A DNA stretch of 64,000 bases, from positions 1-64,000 of the forward strand of contig CAYSYM010000015.1 of NCBI GenBank assembly GCA_964435115.1, written 5' to 3'. This document shows positions 17,000 to 25,368 of this stretch, one piece after another. This DNA comes from CAYSYM01 sp964435115. GTDB lineage: Bacteria; Chloroflexota; UBA6077; CF-72. The position numbers and the translations under genes were made by a program. Positions within the stretch are counted from its first letter, which is position 1. Every line of letters begins with the position of its first letter. A model generated the notes under the pieces. The model was not told the origin of the DNA. It searched no databases and worked only from the letters and a program-made list of their open reading frames with translations.

Positions 17000-17158
17000 G
17001 TGAGCCCGAGCGAGCTGATGATCCGCACCAGCCACTGGGCCTGCCCCTGCTGTGGCGAGCTCGCCCGCGCTGCCCGCCCCCCGCGCGAGTGCGCGACGTG
17101 CGGTCGCCGGGGATCCAGCTTCGAGGTGCAGCGCGAGGTGGCCCTGCCGTCCGACTGA
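17000..17158 (+). CDS. 52-residue zinc-ribbon mini-protein
   Basis: Short frame starting at GTG 17000 with an excellent Shine-Dalgarno GGAGGTGA ending three bases before it. The product contains HWACPCCGELARAARPPREC and then ATCGRRGSSFEV: paired cysteine clusters CPCC...C..C, typical of a zinc ribbon. It is 52 residues long, so it is easily missed. It has its own candidate promoter and is not obviously linked to pheT or to the opposite-strand flagellar operon. Function unknown; possibly a nucleic-acid-binding or rubredoxin-like regulator. Confidence rests on the ribosome-binding site and the cysteine pattern. Confidence 0.6.
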   Translation: MSPSELMIRTSHWACPCCGELARAARPPRECATCGRRGSSFEVQREVALPSD

Positions 17159-17226
17159 GCCGCGCCCGGCTGGGGGCGCTCTGCTCGCCAGGCGCCCACC
17201 GGCGCACTTGCGGCTCACTCCGCCAC

Positions 17227-17267
17227 GGGCCGCGCTCGGGCGGCGACGGCGGGCGGGCGGCGCGGCC
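17227..17267. terminator. Candidate hairpin between convergent genes
   Basis: GGCCGCGC (17228-17235) can pair with GCGCGGCC (17260-17267) across a 24-base loop, between the zinc-ribbon gene and the end of the flagellar operon. No T-run is present, so termination is a guess from position. Confidence 0.25.
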
Positions 17268-17276
17268 TGGCGCGGG

Positions 17277-18074
17277 TCAGGCGCGGCTCGCGGCCGGGGG
17301 AGCGCCGAAGAGGGCGAGGTAGTTCGCGCCCGCGCGCTCGGGCCGGATGGACACCTGGCCGAACCGCTGCGCGTACGTCGCCAGGGCGGGCCCGCGCAGG
17401 CCCAGCGCCACCCCCCGCCGGATGGTGTCGCCCAGGTAGCCACCCGGGCGGAGCCCCCACTCGACCGACTCGATCGGGTGCTCCTGCACCCAGGTGGCCG
17501 CGTCGCGCAGCGACAGCCCCCTGTCACGGGCGAGGTTGCGGAGCTGGCCGCCCCAGTAGAGCTGCAACGGCCCGTATGAGCCGCCACCCGCCAGGTCGCC
17601 CACCGCCCCGGTCAGGCCGCCCTCGGTCACCGCGATCGCCTCCACCACGCGCGTCCCCTCCTCGCCCAGCCCCTGGCGGCGCGCCACCTCCCGGATCGCC
17701 GCGAGCATCGCCTCGCGATCGCCGGTCCCGCCGGGGCGCGCCCCGGCGCTCAGCTCCACGGTCGTCGGCGTGGCCGCCCGGGCGCCTGGAGCTGGACCGG
17801 GCAGCAGCCCTGCCAGCCCGGCCGTGGGGGCTGACACCGCCGGCGCACCCCGAGCCAGCGCCACGGCGCCCACGGCTGGCCCACGCCGCGCCACGGAACC
17901 GGCGGCGACGGGCCAGCCCGCGCGGGCGAGCACGCGGGTGAAGCTGTCCGGGACTCGGGCGCGCAGCAGGGCGGCCGCCGTCCGCCGGGCGGGCAGGCTC
18001 CCCAGGCTGCGGGCCTGGAGCAGGGGCGCCGCGCGCGGCACGGCGCTCGGGTCCCCGTTCAGCGGCGCGCCCAC
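17277..18074 (-). CDS. Lysozyme-like murein hydrolase at the end of the flagellar operon
   Basis: A 265-residue protein. The first ~115 residues are Ala/Pro/Arg-rich and unstructured; the C-terminal ~145 residues form a lysozyme-like domain with VVEAIAVTEGGLTGAVGDLA (likely catalytic Glu in the TEGG turn) and GSYGPLQLYWGG, the SYG-x-QL signature of lytic transglycosylases. In other flagellar systems a glucosaminidase or transglycosylase (FlgJ C-terminus, SltF) opens the wall for the rod; this protein may do that here. The ATG at 18074 lies 16 bases inside fliJ. No clear signal peptide, which would fit export by the flagellar apparatus itself (inference). Confidence 0.65.
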   Translation of the reverse strand: MGAPLNGDPSAVPRAAPLLQARSLGSLPARRTAAALLRARVPDSFTRVLARAGWPVAAGSVARRGPAVGAVALARGAPAVSAPTAGLAGLLPGPAPGARAATPTTVELSAGARPGGTGDREAMLAAIREVARRQGLGEEGTRVVEAIAVTEGGLTGAVGDLAGGGSYGPLQLYWGGQLRNLARDRGLSLRDAATWVQEHPIESVEWGLRPGGYLGDTIRRGVALGLRGPALATYAQRFGQVSIRPERAGANYLALFGAPPAASRA

Positions 18075-18532
18075 GCCGCTCTCTGCCGCGCGTGCCGGCC
18101 CGTAGCGATCTCATCGGTCTGGCGCGCCTCCGCCCGCCGCTGGCGCTCGGCGCGCGCGGTAGCCCGCGCTTCCAGCACCAGCTCCAGGCTCCGCACGCGC
18201 TGGTGCGCGGCGACGACCTGCGAGCGCGCCCGCTCGGCCTGGCTCCGCGCCGCGCTGAGGCGCGCGCTCTGGTCTGCCGCGTCCCGCTCGCACCGCTGGA
18301 GGAAGGCGTCCCGCTCGCACAGCGCCGCCACGTCGAGCGCCTGCCCCGCGGCTACGTGCGCCGCCGCCAGGTGCGCCTGGGCCGCGGCGACGCGCCCATC
18401 CAGCCGGGCCAGCCGCGCCGCTTCGGCCTGCACCGTCCGCTCACGCCCCGCCAGCTCCAGCCGCGCCACCTCCAGCCCGCGGCGTCGCTGCTCCAGCGCC
18501 ACCTCCAGCGCCGCGTCCGGGTTACGCGGCAC
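18059..18532 (-). CDS. fliJ: Flagellar export chaperone FliJ
   Basis: A 157-residue protein almost entirely of charged alpha helix (ALEQRRRGLEVARLELAG and so on), with the coiled-coil layout of FliJ, the central stalk of the flagellar export ATPase ring. FliJ sequences are poorly conserved; the assignment rests on helical content, length and position directly after fliI. The GTG at 18532 overlaps the fliI end by 11 bases. It ends inside the lysozyme-like gene. Confidence 0.7.
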   Translation of the reverse strand: MPRNPDAALEVALEQRRRGLEVARLELAGRERTVQAEAARLARLDGRVAAAQAHLAAAHVAAGQALDVAALCERDAFLQRCERDAADQSARLSAARSQAERARSQVVAAHQRVRSLELVLEARATARAERQRRAEARQTDEIATGRHARQRAAWARR

Positions 18533-19874
18533 GCGCCAGGTCCTCGGCGACGATGGCCGCCAGACGCTGGATCGACTCCTCCAGGGTGGTGTGGGCGTCG
18601 GGCGTCTGGCGGAGGAACGCGACGATCGCCGGCTGCAGGCGGATCGCGCGGTCGATCTGGGGATTGGAGCCCGAGACGTAAGCACCGATGTTGATCAGGT
18701 CCCGCGCCTGCTGGTAGGCAGCGAGCGCATCGCGCACGATGCCGGCCAGGGACTGGTGCTCCGCGCTGGCGAGCAGGGGGAAGAGCCGGCTGACGCTCTG
18801 CAGGACGTCGATGGCCGGGTAGTGGTTCTCCTGCGCCAGCGCCCGGGTGAGGATCACGTGGCCGTCCAGGATGCTGCGGACGGTATCGGCCACCGGGTCC
18901 AGCAGATCGTCCCCCTCGGCGAGCACCGTGTAGAAGCCGGTGATGCTGCCGCGCTCGCCCGTGCCCGCGCGCTCCAGCACGCGCGGGAGGAGGGCGAACA
19001 CCGAGGGCGGATAGCCGCGCGCCACGGGCGGCTCGCCCACGGTGAGGCCGATCTCGCGCTGGGCCATCGCGAAGCGGGTGACCGAGTCCATCATCAGCGT
19101 CACGTCCGCGCCGAGCGCGCGGAACCACTCGGCGATCGCCGTCGCCAGCCAGGCGCCCTTCAGCCGCTGCAGCGCCGGCTGGTCAGATGTCGAGACGACC
19201 ACCACGGACCGCGCCAGGCCTTCCGGGCCCAGGTCGTGGTCGATGAACTCCTGCACCTCGCGGCCGCGCTCACCGATGAGGGCGATGACGTTCACGTCGG
19301 CGGCGCAGCTCCGGGCGATCATGCCCAGCAGGGTGCTCTTACCCACACCCGAGCCAGCGAAGATGCCCATGCGCTGGCCGCGACCGCAGGTGAGCAGCCC
19401 GTCGATGGCCCGAACCCCCGTCTCGAGCGGCACGCGGATGGGCTGGCGATCCATCGGATTCGGCGGCGCGTCGCCGATCGGCACGCGCTGCGTGGTCTCC
19501 AGCGGCCCGCGCCCATCGATCGGCCGCGCCAGCCCGTCGATCACGCGGCCGAGCAGCTCCCGGCCCACCGGGACCGAAAAGGCGCGTCCGCTGGGGAACA
19601 CCGTGGTTCCGGGCCGCACGCCATGGGTATCGGCGAACGGCATCAGGATCAGCCGGTCCTCGCGGAAGCCCACCACCTCCGCGCTGATCCGGGCGGCCCC
19701 CACCGGCGCGCGCTCCGGGTACAGGTGGCAGATCTCGCCGAGCGGGAGACGGAGCCCTTCGACCTCGATGCTCAGCCCCACCACCTGGACCACCCGCCCC
19801 TGCTGGCGGAGGGCCGAGGTGCGCGCCACGAGCCGCGCGTAGGGGGCAAGGTCAAGCGTCGGCGGGCGGCTCAC
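18522..19874 (-). CDS. fliI: Flagellum-specific ATPase FliI
   Basis: A 450-residue F1-beta-like ATPase that powers export of flagellar axial proteins. Walker A is GIFAGSGVGKSTLLG and Walker B is ADVTLMMDSVTRFAMAQRE; the family's GERGREVQEFI and GEPPVARGYPPSVF are present. The C-terminus has the helical domain that recognises cargo complexes. The GTG at 19874 is chosen, overlapping fliH by 23 bases; an upstream in-frame ATG would overlap further. It works with FliH (upstream) and FliJ (downstream). Confidence 0.96.
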   Translation of the reverse strand: MSRPPTLDLAPYARLVARTSALRQQGRVVQVVGLSIEVEGLRLPLGEICHLYPERAPVGAARISAEVVGFREDRLILMPFADTHGVRPGTTVFPSGRAFSVPVGRELLGRVIDGLARPIDGRGPLETTQRVPIGDAPPNPMDRQPIRVPLETGVRAIDGLLTCGRGQRMGIFAGSGVGKSTLLGMIARSCAADVNVIALIGERGREVQEFIDHDLGPEGLARSVVVVSTSDQPALQRLKGAWLATAIAEWFRALGADVTLMMDSVTRFAMAQREIGLTVGEPPVARGYPPSVFALLPRVLERAGTGERGSITGFYTVLAEGDDLLDPVADTVRSILDGHVILTRALAQENHYPAIDVLQSVSRLFPLLASAEHQSLAGIVRDALAAYQQARDLINIGAYVSGSNPQIDRAIRLQPAIVAFLRQTPDAHTTLEESIQRLAAIVAEDLARAA

Positions 19875-20625
19875 GGGCCGGCTCCTGGTCAGACCGCGCG
19901 CTGAAGGCCCACAGCGCATTGCCAAGTTGGGCGAGCTTCGTCTCGAGCTGCGCGTCCACCTGCCCCTGCGTCGTCTCGATCACCGCGCCCCCGCCCTGGA
20001 CACGCGGGTCGACCACCAGCTCGACCGCGCCGCCGCCGACGCTGGGCGCCACCGCCACGGCCCAGCGGCGCCGCACCACCTCGTGGTCCTCCGGGCTCAC
20101 CCGCACGCGGACCACCGTGCGCGCGTCCATCTCCTCGAGCGCGGCCCGGATGACGCCCACCGCGAGGTCGGGCACGTTCTCCACCTCGCGCTCCACGACC
20201 TTCTGCGCCACCTGGAGGGCCAGCTCGACGACCTGGCGCTCGGCCGAGCGGTAGAAGCCGGCGTGGTCCTCGGCCGCGCTCGCGGCGAGCTGGGCGAGGC
20301 GCTCGAGCTGCGCCGCCATCGCCATCTCCGCCGCGGCGAGTCCGGCCGTGTAGCCCTCTTCATACCCCTCGTCGTAGCCCTGCAGCCGTGCGGCTTCGCG
20401 CCACTCCAGCACCTCGCGGGGTGGCTCCGGCGTGGCGGGCCGGCCTGGCGCAGGCTCCCCGCCCTCGGGGACGGCGCCGGCCGGCCGCACCTCCAGCGCG
20501 ATCGGGCGCCGCAGGCCCACCGCCTCGCCGTGGATGAGCCGCCTGCGGGCGGTGGGCGCCGCCGGGCGGGCCGGGCCAGGAGCGCGGGGCGTGCCACCCG
20601 CCCCACCGTCGACGAGCCTAGACAA
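19852..20625 (-). CDS. fliH: Flagellar assembly protein FliH
   Basis: A 257-residue protein that regulates and positions the FliI ATPase at the C-ring. After a Pro/Ala-rich N-terminus come the GYDEGYEEGYTAGLAAAE repeats characteristic of FliH (GxxxG-type helix), and the conserved C-terminal domain includes VVELALQVAQKVVEREVE. The TTG at 20625 overlaps the fliG stop by eight bases. Downstream fliI overlaps its end. Confidence 0.9.
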   Translation of the reverse strand: MSRLVDGGAGGTPRAPGPARPAAPTARRRLIHGEAVGLRRPIALEVRPAGAVPEGGEPAPGRPATPEPPREVLEWREAARLQGYDEGYEEGYTAGLAAAEMAMAAQLERLAQLAASAAEDHAGFYRSAERQVVELALQVAQKVVEREVENVPDLAVGVIRAALEEMDARTVVRVRVSPEDHEVVRRRWAVAVAPSVGGGAVELVVDPRVQGGGAVIETTQGQVDAQLETKLAQLGNALWAFSARSDQEPAREPPADA

Positions 20626-21637
20626 GCACGTCCTCGCCGCCCCGCTGGATCACGATCTCCTCCGCCTCGTCCAGCCGCCGCACCACGTTCACGATGCGCT
20701 GCTGCGCCTCTTCCACCTGGCGCAGCCGCACCGGCCCGGCGATCTCCATCTCCTCCCGCAGCGCCTGCGCCGCCCGGGTCGACTGGTTGCGGAAGAGCTT
20801 CTCCTGCAGCTCCTCGCTCGTGCCGCGCATCGCCAGCGCCAGGTCCTTGCTGTCCACCTCGCGCAGCACCCGTTGCAGCGAGCGGTCGTCTAGCCGCACC
20901 AGGTCGTCGAAGACGAACATCAGCTTGCGCACTTCGGCGGCGAGGTCGGCGTTCGTCTCGTCCAGGTACTCCAGGATCTGCTTCTCGGTGCCGCGGTCGA
21001 CGTTGGTGAGGATGTGCACCAGAAACTGGGTGCCGCCGACCGAGGTGAAGTCGCGGCTGATGACGGTGCTGAACTTCCGCTTGAGCACCTCCTCCACCTG
21101 CTCCACCACCTCCGGCGGGGTGCGATCCATCGTGGCGATCCGCAGCGCCACCTCGGTCCGCAGCTCGACCGGCAGATGGGTGAGCGTCTGCGCCGCCTGG
21201 GTGGGCTGGAGGTGGGCGAGGATGAGGGCGATCGTCTGCGGGCGCTCGCTGCCGATGAACTGGGCGAGCTGGCTGGGCTCGGTCTCGCGCGCGAAGGAGA
21301 AGCGCTGGGGGCGGCGCGAGGCCGCCAGGCGCTCGATCACCTCCTGAGCCCGGGCCGGGCCGAGGGCGCGCATCAGCATGTCCCGGGCGTAGTCCATGCC
21401 GCCCGAGGTGATGAAGTCGCGCGCCAGCGCCATGTGGTAGCACTCCTCCAGCACCTGGTCCTTCGTCTCCTCGCTGACCTTCTCGAGCTGGAAGATCTCG
21501 AGCGCCAGCGTCTCGATCTCGGTCTCCTTGAAGTGCTTGAGGACGTTGGCCGACAGCTCGGAGCCGAGCGAGATGAGCAGCGCCGCCGCCTTCTGGCGGC
21601 CGCGCAGGTTGCGGTAGGCGACGCTCGGCGCGGGCAC
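20618..21637 (-). CDS. fliG: Flagellar motor switch protein FliG
   Basis: A 339-residue C-ring protein that couples the stator to rotation. The N-terminal domain GRQKAAALLISLGSELSANV binds FliF; the middle EHPQ-like region reads ERPQTIALILAHLQP; the C-terminal torque domain contains FDDLVRLDDRSLQRVLREVD with the conserved charged residues. GTG start at 21637, six bases after the fliF stop. Full length for the family. Confidence 0.97.
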   Translation of the reverse strand: MPAPSVAYRNLRGRQKAAALLISLGSELSANVLKHFKETEIETLALEIFQLEKVSEETKDQVLEECYHMALARDFITSGGMDYARDMLMRALGPARAQEVIERLAASRRPQRFSFARETEPSQLAQFIGSERPQTIALILAHLQPTQAAQTLTHLPVELRTEVALRIATMDRTPPEVVEQVEEVLKRKFSTVISRDFTSVGGTQFLVHILTNVDRGTEKQILEYLDETNADLAAEVRKLMFVFDDLVRLDDRSLQRVLREVDSKDLALAMRGTSEELQEKLFRNQSTRAAQALREEMEIAGPVRLRQVEEAQQRIVNVVRRLDEAEEIVIQRGGEDVLV

Positions 21638-21643
21638 GCGCGC

Positions 21644-23311
21644 TCAGTTCCTCCGGTCCTCGTCCATCCAGGTCTGGATGAGCTGCGCCACCGTCGCCGG
21701 GTTGCCCTTCGCCAGCCCCGCGATCTGGTCGCGGATGTACGCCTTCTGGGGGTCCTCGGCGATCGGCCGCGGCGGGACCTTCGGGGCGGGCGGGCTGCCG
21801 GGCTTCTCGGGCGCGCGCTCGCTCCCCGTCGCTCGTCCGGCCGGCGCGCCGAGCGCCGGCAGCCCGGTCTGCGCCGCTCGGCTCGGGCGGCGGAGGATCA
21901 CCCCCAGGGCAACCAGCAGCACCAGGGGCCCCAGGGCGAGCGCGGCGAGGCGCGCGTAGCTCAGCACCTGGTCGCGCTGGTCGGCCTCCGCCATCGCCAC
22001 CCGGGTCTCTTCGAGCTGCTCCCGGTTGAACGCTAGCGGCGTCACCGTGATCTGGTCGCCCCGTCCCTGCGTGTCGATGCCGGCCGCGCTGGGGATCGCG
22101 GCACTCACTGCCTTCACCCAGGCTTCGTTCCTGGCTCTGACCTGCGCCTTCTCCTCCTCGGAGGCCGTGGCGCGCGGCTCCGGCTGGTTGACCAGCACCG
22201 AGACGCTCAGGCGCTTCACCGCCCCGGGCGAGCGGACGATCTTCTGGACGGTCTTCGAGGTCTCGTAGGTGGCGTCCTTCTGCGTCTTCTCATACCCACC
22301 CTGGCCATTCGCCTGTGCGCCCTGGTAGGTGGGCACCGCGCCCTCGTTGGCCGCGGGGCCGGGCACTCCCCCGGCGGGCGCGCCTCCCAGCCCGGGCGCC
22401 TGCTTCTCGGTGGACTCGCTACTGCTCTTGAGGGGCGCCGGCGCGTTGGGATCGACCGGCGCGAAGGTCTCGCTGGTCTCCTCGACCTGGTTCCAGTCGA
22501 GCAACGCGCTCACCCGTACCACGGCGTTCCCCGCGCCCAGCGTGCTGTCCAGCAAGGCCTGGAGGTTCCGCTCCAGGCTGGCCTCGTACGAGCGCTGCGC
22601 GTCCATCTGCTTGTTGGTCAGGCCGGCCGGGCCCGCGCCGCTCTCGTCACCGGAGAGCACGTTGCCGTTCACGTCGACGATGGCCAGGTTCTGGGGTTTC
22701 AACCCTTCGACGCTGCCGGCCACGAGCGCACTGATCGAGCGCACCTGGGCGCTGTCCAGCCGCTTGCCTGGCTTCAGTTGCAGGATCACCGAGGCAGTCG
22801 GGTCCTTCTGCTGCGAGGAGAACAGCGTGGGCTGCGGGATGACCAGGTGCACGCGCGCCGATGCGACCGCGTCCATGCGGCCAATGCTGCGCGCCAGCTC
22901 GCCCTCCAGGGCGCGCTGGTAGTTCACCCGTTGCGCGAACTCGGTCTGGCCGAAGACGGGCTGGTTGAACAGCTCGAAGCCCACGCCCGCGACCGGTTTG
23001 CCGCCTAGCCCCTGCCCGGCCATCATCACTTTGACGTCGTTCACCAGCGCCCCGGGCACGCGCACTGTCCCGCCGTCGCCCAGCTCGTACGGGATGCGCG
23101 CCTCCTTGAGCTTGGCCACCACCGCCGCCGCATCCTCGTCGCTCAAGCCGGAGAATGCCACGGCCATGTCAGGGCCGCGCCCAAGCGTGGCCAGCGTCAA
23201 GCCCAGGCCGAGCGCAGCGGCCAGGACGACCACCAGCCCGATCTGCTGCGGCCGACCGAGGCCGCGCCAGACCGCGAGAGCCTGCGCCAGCGTCCGCTGA
23301 AGGGGGTCCAC
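21644..23311 (-). CDS. fliF: Flagellar MS-ring protein FliF
   Basis: A 555-residue membrane-ring protein. N-terminal helix IGLVVVLAAALGLGLTLATL, YscJ/FliF ring-building domain with GVGFELFNQPVFGQTEFAQR and VNYQRALEGELARSI, a Gly/Ala/Pro-rich central loop, and a second helix LAALALGPLVLLVALGVIL before the cytoplasmic FliG-binding tail. GTG start at 23311, close behind fliE. Normal length. Confidence 0.97.
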   Translation of the reverse strand: MDPLQRTLAQALAVWRGLGRPQQIGLVVVLAAALGLGLTLATLGRGPDMAVAFSGLSDEDAAAVVAKLKEARIPYELGDGGTVRVPGALVNDVKVMMAGQGLGGKPVAGVGFELFNQPVFGQTEFAQRVNYQRALEGELARSIGRMDAVASARVHLVIPQPTLFSSQQKDPTASVILQLKPGKRLDSAQVRSISALVAGSVEGLKPQNLAIVDVNGNVLSGDESGAGPAGLTNKQMDAQRSYEASLERNLQALLDSTLGAGNAVVRVSALLDWNQVEETSETFAPVDPNAPAPLKSSSESTEKQAPGLGGAPAGGVPGPAANEGAVPTYQGAQANGQGGYEKTQKDATYETSKTVQKIVRSPGAVKRLSVSVLVNQPEPRATASEEEKAQVRARNEAWVKAVSAAIPSAAGIDTQGRGDQITVTPLAFNREQLEETRVAMAEADQRDQVLSYARLAALALGPLVLLVALGVILRRPSRAAQTGLPALGAPAGRATGSERAPEKPGSPPAPKVPPRPIAEDPQKAYIRDQIAGLAKGNPATVAQLIQTWMDEDRRN

Positions 23312-23329
23312 CAGGAGCGACCGTCCCGT

Positions 23330-23653
23330 CTACAGTGTCATCCGCATGATTTCCTGGTAGGCGTCTACCAGCTTGTTGCGCACCTGCAGGGCGAGCTGGA
23401 AGCCGAGGCTCGCGCTCTCCACGTTCAGCATCACCTCGCTGATGTCGACGGGTGCGCCGGTGGCGAGCTGGAGCGTGGACGAATCGGCCTTGGCCCCGAG
23501 CTCGCCGAGGGCCGACACGGCTTGCTTCAGCGCGTCGCCGAAGTCGGCGCCGGCGGCGCCGGTGGAGGGTGTCGCCGGCTGGGCGCGGCCGGCCACGCCC
23601 GCGGCAGCGCGGGCGAGCGGGCTGGAGCCGACGCCGGGCACGTCGAACGACAT
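23330..23653 (-). CDS. fliE: Flagellar hook-basal body protein FliE
   Basis: A 107-residue rod-MS-ring junction protein. The conserved C-terminus includes VMLNVESASLGFQLALQVRN and ends DAYQEIMRMTL. The ATG at 23653 has AGGAGG about ten bases upstream. It lies between flgC and fliF in the usual order; the frame continues far upstream, but that part is a shadow. Confidence 0.95.
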   Translation of the reverse strand: MSFDVPGVGSSPLARAAAGVAGRAQPATPSTGAAGADFGDALKQAVSALGELGAKADSSTLQLATGAPVDISEVMLNVESASLGFQLALQVRNKLVDAYQEIMRMTL

Positions 23654-23673
23654 GGCACGTTCCTCCTGGGGCG

Positions 23674-24090
23674 CTACGGCCGGCCGAGATCGAGCGACTT
23701 CTGGGCCATCTGCTTGGCGGCGTTGAACACCGTCACGTTGGCTTCGTACGCCCGCGTGGCCGAGAGCAGGTCGGTCATCTCGGTGGCGATGTCCACGTTC
23801 GGGTACGCCACCATCCCCGTCTGCGGGTCGGCGTCCGGGTGCGCTGGGTCGTAGACCTCGCGCGGCGGAGCCGAGTCGCGGACGATCCGTGCCACCTGGA
23901 GGCCGTTGCCCAGCCCATCCGCGGCGGCGGGCAGCGGCTGGAAGACGACCTGCTGGCGGCGGTACGGCTCGCGCTGGCCCGCGGTCCGGGTGGTCTCGGC
24001 GTTGGCGATGTTGCCCGCGATGACGTCCATCCGCAGCCGCTGGGCAGTGAGCGCGGACCCTGAGACGTTCATACTGCCGAACAGACCCAC
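23674..24090 (-). CDS. flgC: Flagellar basal-body rod protein FlgC
   Basis: A 138-residue proximal rod protein. The N-terminal MNVSGSALTAQRLRMDVIAG and NIANAETTRT carry the rod/hook signature; the C-terminus VAYPNVDIATEMTDLLSATR and ANVTVFNAAKQMAQKSLDLG is diagnostic of FlgC. The GTG at 24090 has AAAGGAG nine bases upstream. Normally flgB precedes flgC in this operon type; here no flgB is present upstream. Confidence 0.95.
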   Translation of the reverse strand: MGLFGSMNVSGSALTAQRLRMDVIAGNIANAETTRTAGQREPYRRQQVVFQPLPAAADGLGNGLQVARIVRDSAPPREVYDPAHPDADPQTGMVAYPNVDIATEMTDLLSATRAYEANVTVFNAAKQMAQKSLDLGRP

Positions 24091-24103
24091 GGTGGTGCTC
24101 CTT

Positions 24104-24136
24104 TGGGTGCTGGGTGTCAGGTATCGGGTGTCGGGG
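24104..24136. repeat. Dispersed repeat just upstream of flgC
   Basis: GGGTGCTGGGTGTCAGGTAT then CGGGTGTCGGG; lies immediately upstream of the flgC ribosome-binding site. Confidence 0.75.
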
Positions 24137-24238
24137 GCGGGGCCAGGATGTCCAGGCGTCGGGCCCGGGGCGGAGCCGTGCGGACGCGCCGTTCCACGTG
24201 GCGCAGCGTGAGTGTGCGGCAGGCCGCCCCTCGGGCAT

Positions 24239-24343
24239 GAGGGACCGGCCGCCCTTCCGGGGGGCGCGGAGGTACCGCCCGGCGCGCCGCCACGCGTACC
24301 GGCCGCCCGGCCACCCTCCGCCCGGGCGTTCGGCCGGTCCCTC
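24239..24343. repeat. 105-base region bounded by a perfect 13-base inverted repeat (flaG-flgC gap)
   Basis: GAGGGACCGGCCG (24239-24251) and its exact complement CGGCCGGTCCCTC (24331-24343) enclose about 80 GC-rich bases with further small complementary blocks. It lies in a 363-base gap (24091-24453) with no credible gene, where flgB would be expected. It could be a stable mRNA structure or processing site, or a scar of gene loss. Confidence 0.55.
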
Positions 24344-24453
24344 CGCCCAGGAACCCCCCACGCGGCCTGGTCCTCGCTGCGCGTCGCGCCAGGAGACTGC
24401 GCCGGACAGCACCCACGCGACGCCCGCGTTCAGTCCCGCGGGGAGCGAGCACG

Positions 24454-24825
24454 CTAGGACGTCGGGCCAAGGGGGGAGGTGCGCGCGCCACGCTGGCGCG
24501 CGAGCACCTGTGCGTATTCCCGGAGCGACTCCGCCACGCGCCGCATCTCCTCCGGCGGGATCTCGCGGATCACTACGCCGGTCGTGGCGTCCACGATGCG
24601 CACGAGCACCCGGTCCGTCGAGGGATCGACCACGAACTGTGCGTAGGACGGGCGCAGCCCTCCCTCGGCGCGCGCGGCCGTTGGTCCCGCTTGGCGGGGT
24701 GAGGGCGCAGGCACGGACGCGGCAGGCGCCACCGCGGGTCGCGGCTGGCCGGGCGGCTTCCCAACCGCCGCGGCCGGCCCCGAGCGGACCGCCGGCTCCA
24801 CGCGAACGTCTCCTGTCCCAGGCAT
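24454..24825 (-). CDS. flaG: FlaG-family flagellar protein
   Basis: A 123-residue protein. A disordered Ala/Pro-rich N-terminus is followed by the FlaG domain VVDPSTDRVLVRIVDATTGV and VIREIPPEEMRRVAESLREY, with the diagnostic IREIPPEE motif. FlaG affects filament length in several species. The ATG at 24825 has GGCAGGG directly upstream and GAGGCGG further out. It lies between fliS and flgC. Confidence 0.9.
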   Translation of the reverse strand: MPGTGDVRVEPAVRSGPAAAVGKPPGQPRPAVAPAASVPAPSPRQAGPTAARAEGGLRPSYAQFVVDPSTDRVLVRIVDATTGVVIREIPPEEMRRVAESLREYAQVLARQRGARTSPLGPTS

Positions 24826-24920
24826 CCCTGCCGCCTCGTCTTGGCGGGACCCGCTCGCTCTGGTGATGCGGGGGTCCCACTACTCATCATCGGCGGCGGC
24901 GGGCGTCTCTTGAGCCCCCG

Positions 24921-24951
24921 GCCCCAACACCCCAACCTGATACCCGAACCC
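24921..24951. repeat. Dispersed repeat between fliS and flaG
   Basis: CCCAACACCCCAACCTGATA then CCCGAACCCC, the complement orientation of the GGGTGTT/GGGTATC unit, between fliS (stop at 24970) and flaG. Confidence 0.7.
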
Positions 24952-24969
24952 CGGGCGGCGCGGGGCGCT

Positions 24970-25368
24970 CTACGCGGCCAGCGCGGGCGTGCGCTCCGTC
25001 TCCGGGACGCCGCGCGCGACCTGCTCCCAGGCGCCCAGCAGCTCCCGCAGGAGGCGCTCCACCTCGCGCACCGGCTCAGGCGTCTTCGTGACGTTGGCAG
25101 TGACCAGCCGCCCCCCCAAGTACGCGTACAGCACCTGGAGGCTGCGCGCGACGTCGCCACCACGCTCGGCATCCAGGCTGCCCATCAGCTCGGCCAGGAT
25201 CGCCTGCGCCCGGACGAGGTTGTTGTGCGCGGCCTCCAGGTCCCGCGACTCCATCGCGGCGAGCGACGCCACGCAGAAGCGCACCGCGCCCCGGTACAGC
25301 ATCAGCACCAGCTCCGCCGGCGATGCCGTCTCGGCCTGGGTCTGCCGGTACACCTGGTGCGCGTTCAT
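24970..25368 (-). CDS. fliS: Flagellin export chaperone FliS
   Basis: A 132-residue helical chaperone that keeps flagellin unpolymerised before export. The N-terminus YRQTQAETASPAELVLMLYR with the following GAVRF is the FliS signature, and the C-terminal helices (LQVLYAYLGGRLVTANVTK) match the family. The ATG at 25368 has GGGAGAG six bases upstream. It is the first gene of the flagellar operon; fliD and flagellin are not in the window. Confidence 0.92.
   Translation of the reverse strand: MNAHQVYRQTQAETASPAELVLMLYRGAVRFCVASLAAMESRDLEAAHNNLVRAQAILAELMGSLDAERGGDVARSLQVLYAYLGGRLVTANVTKTPEPVREVERLLRELLGAWEQVARGVPETERTPALAA

Noticed and set aside
24114..24866. Open frames of 250 and 124 codons in the flaG-flgC gap
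   Set aside because: Arg/Pro-rich translation without recognisable domains; part of each is translated repeat sequence or antisense to flaG.
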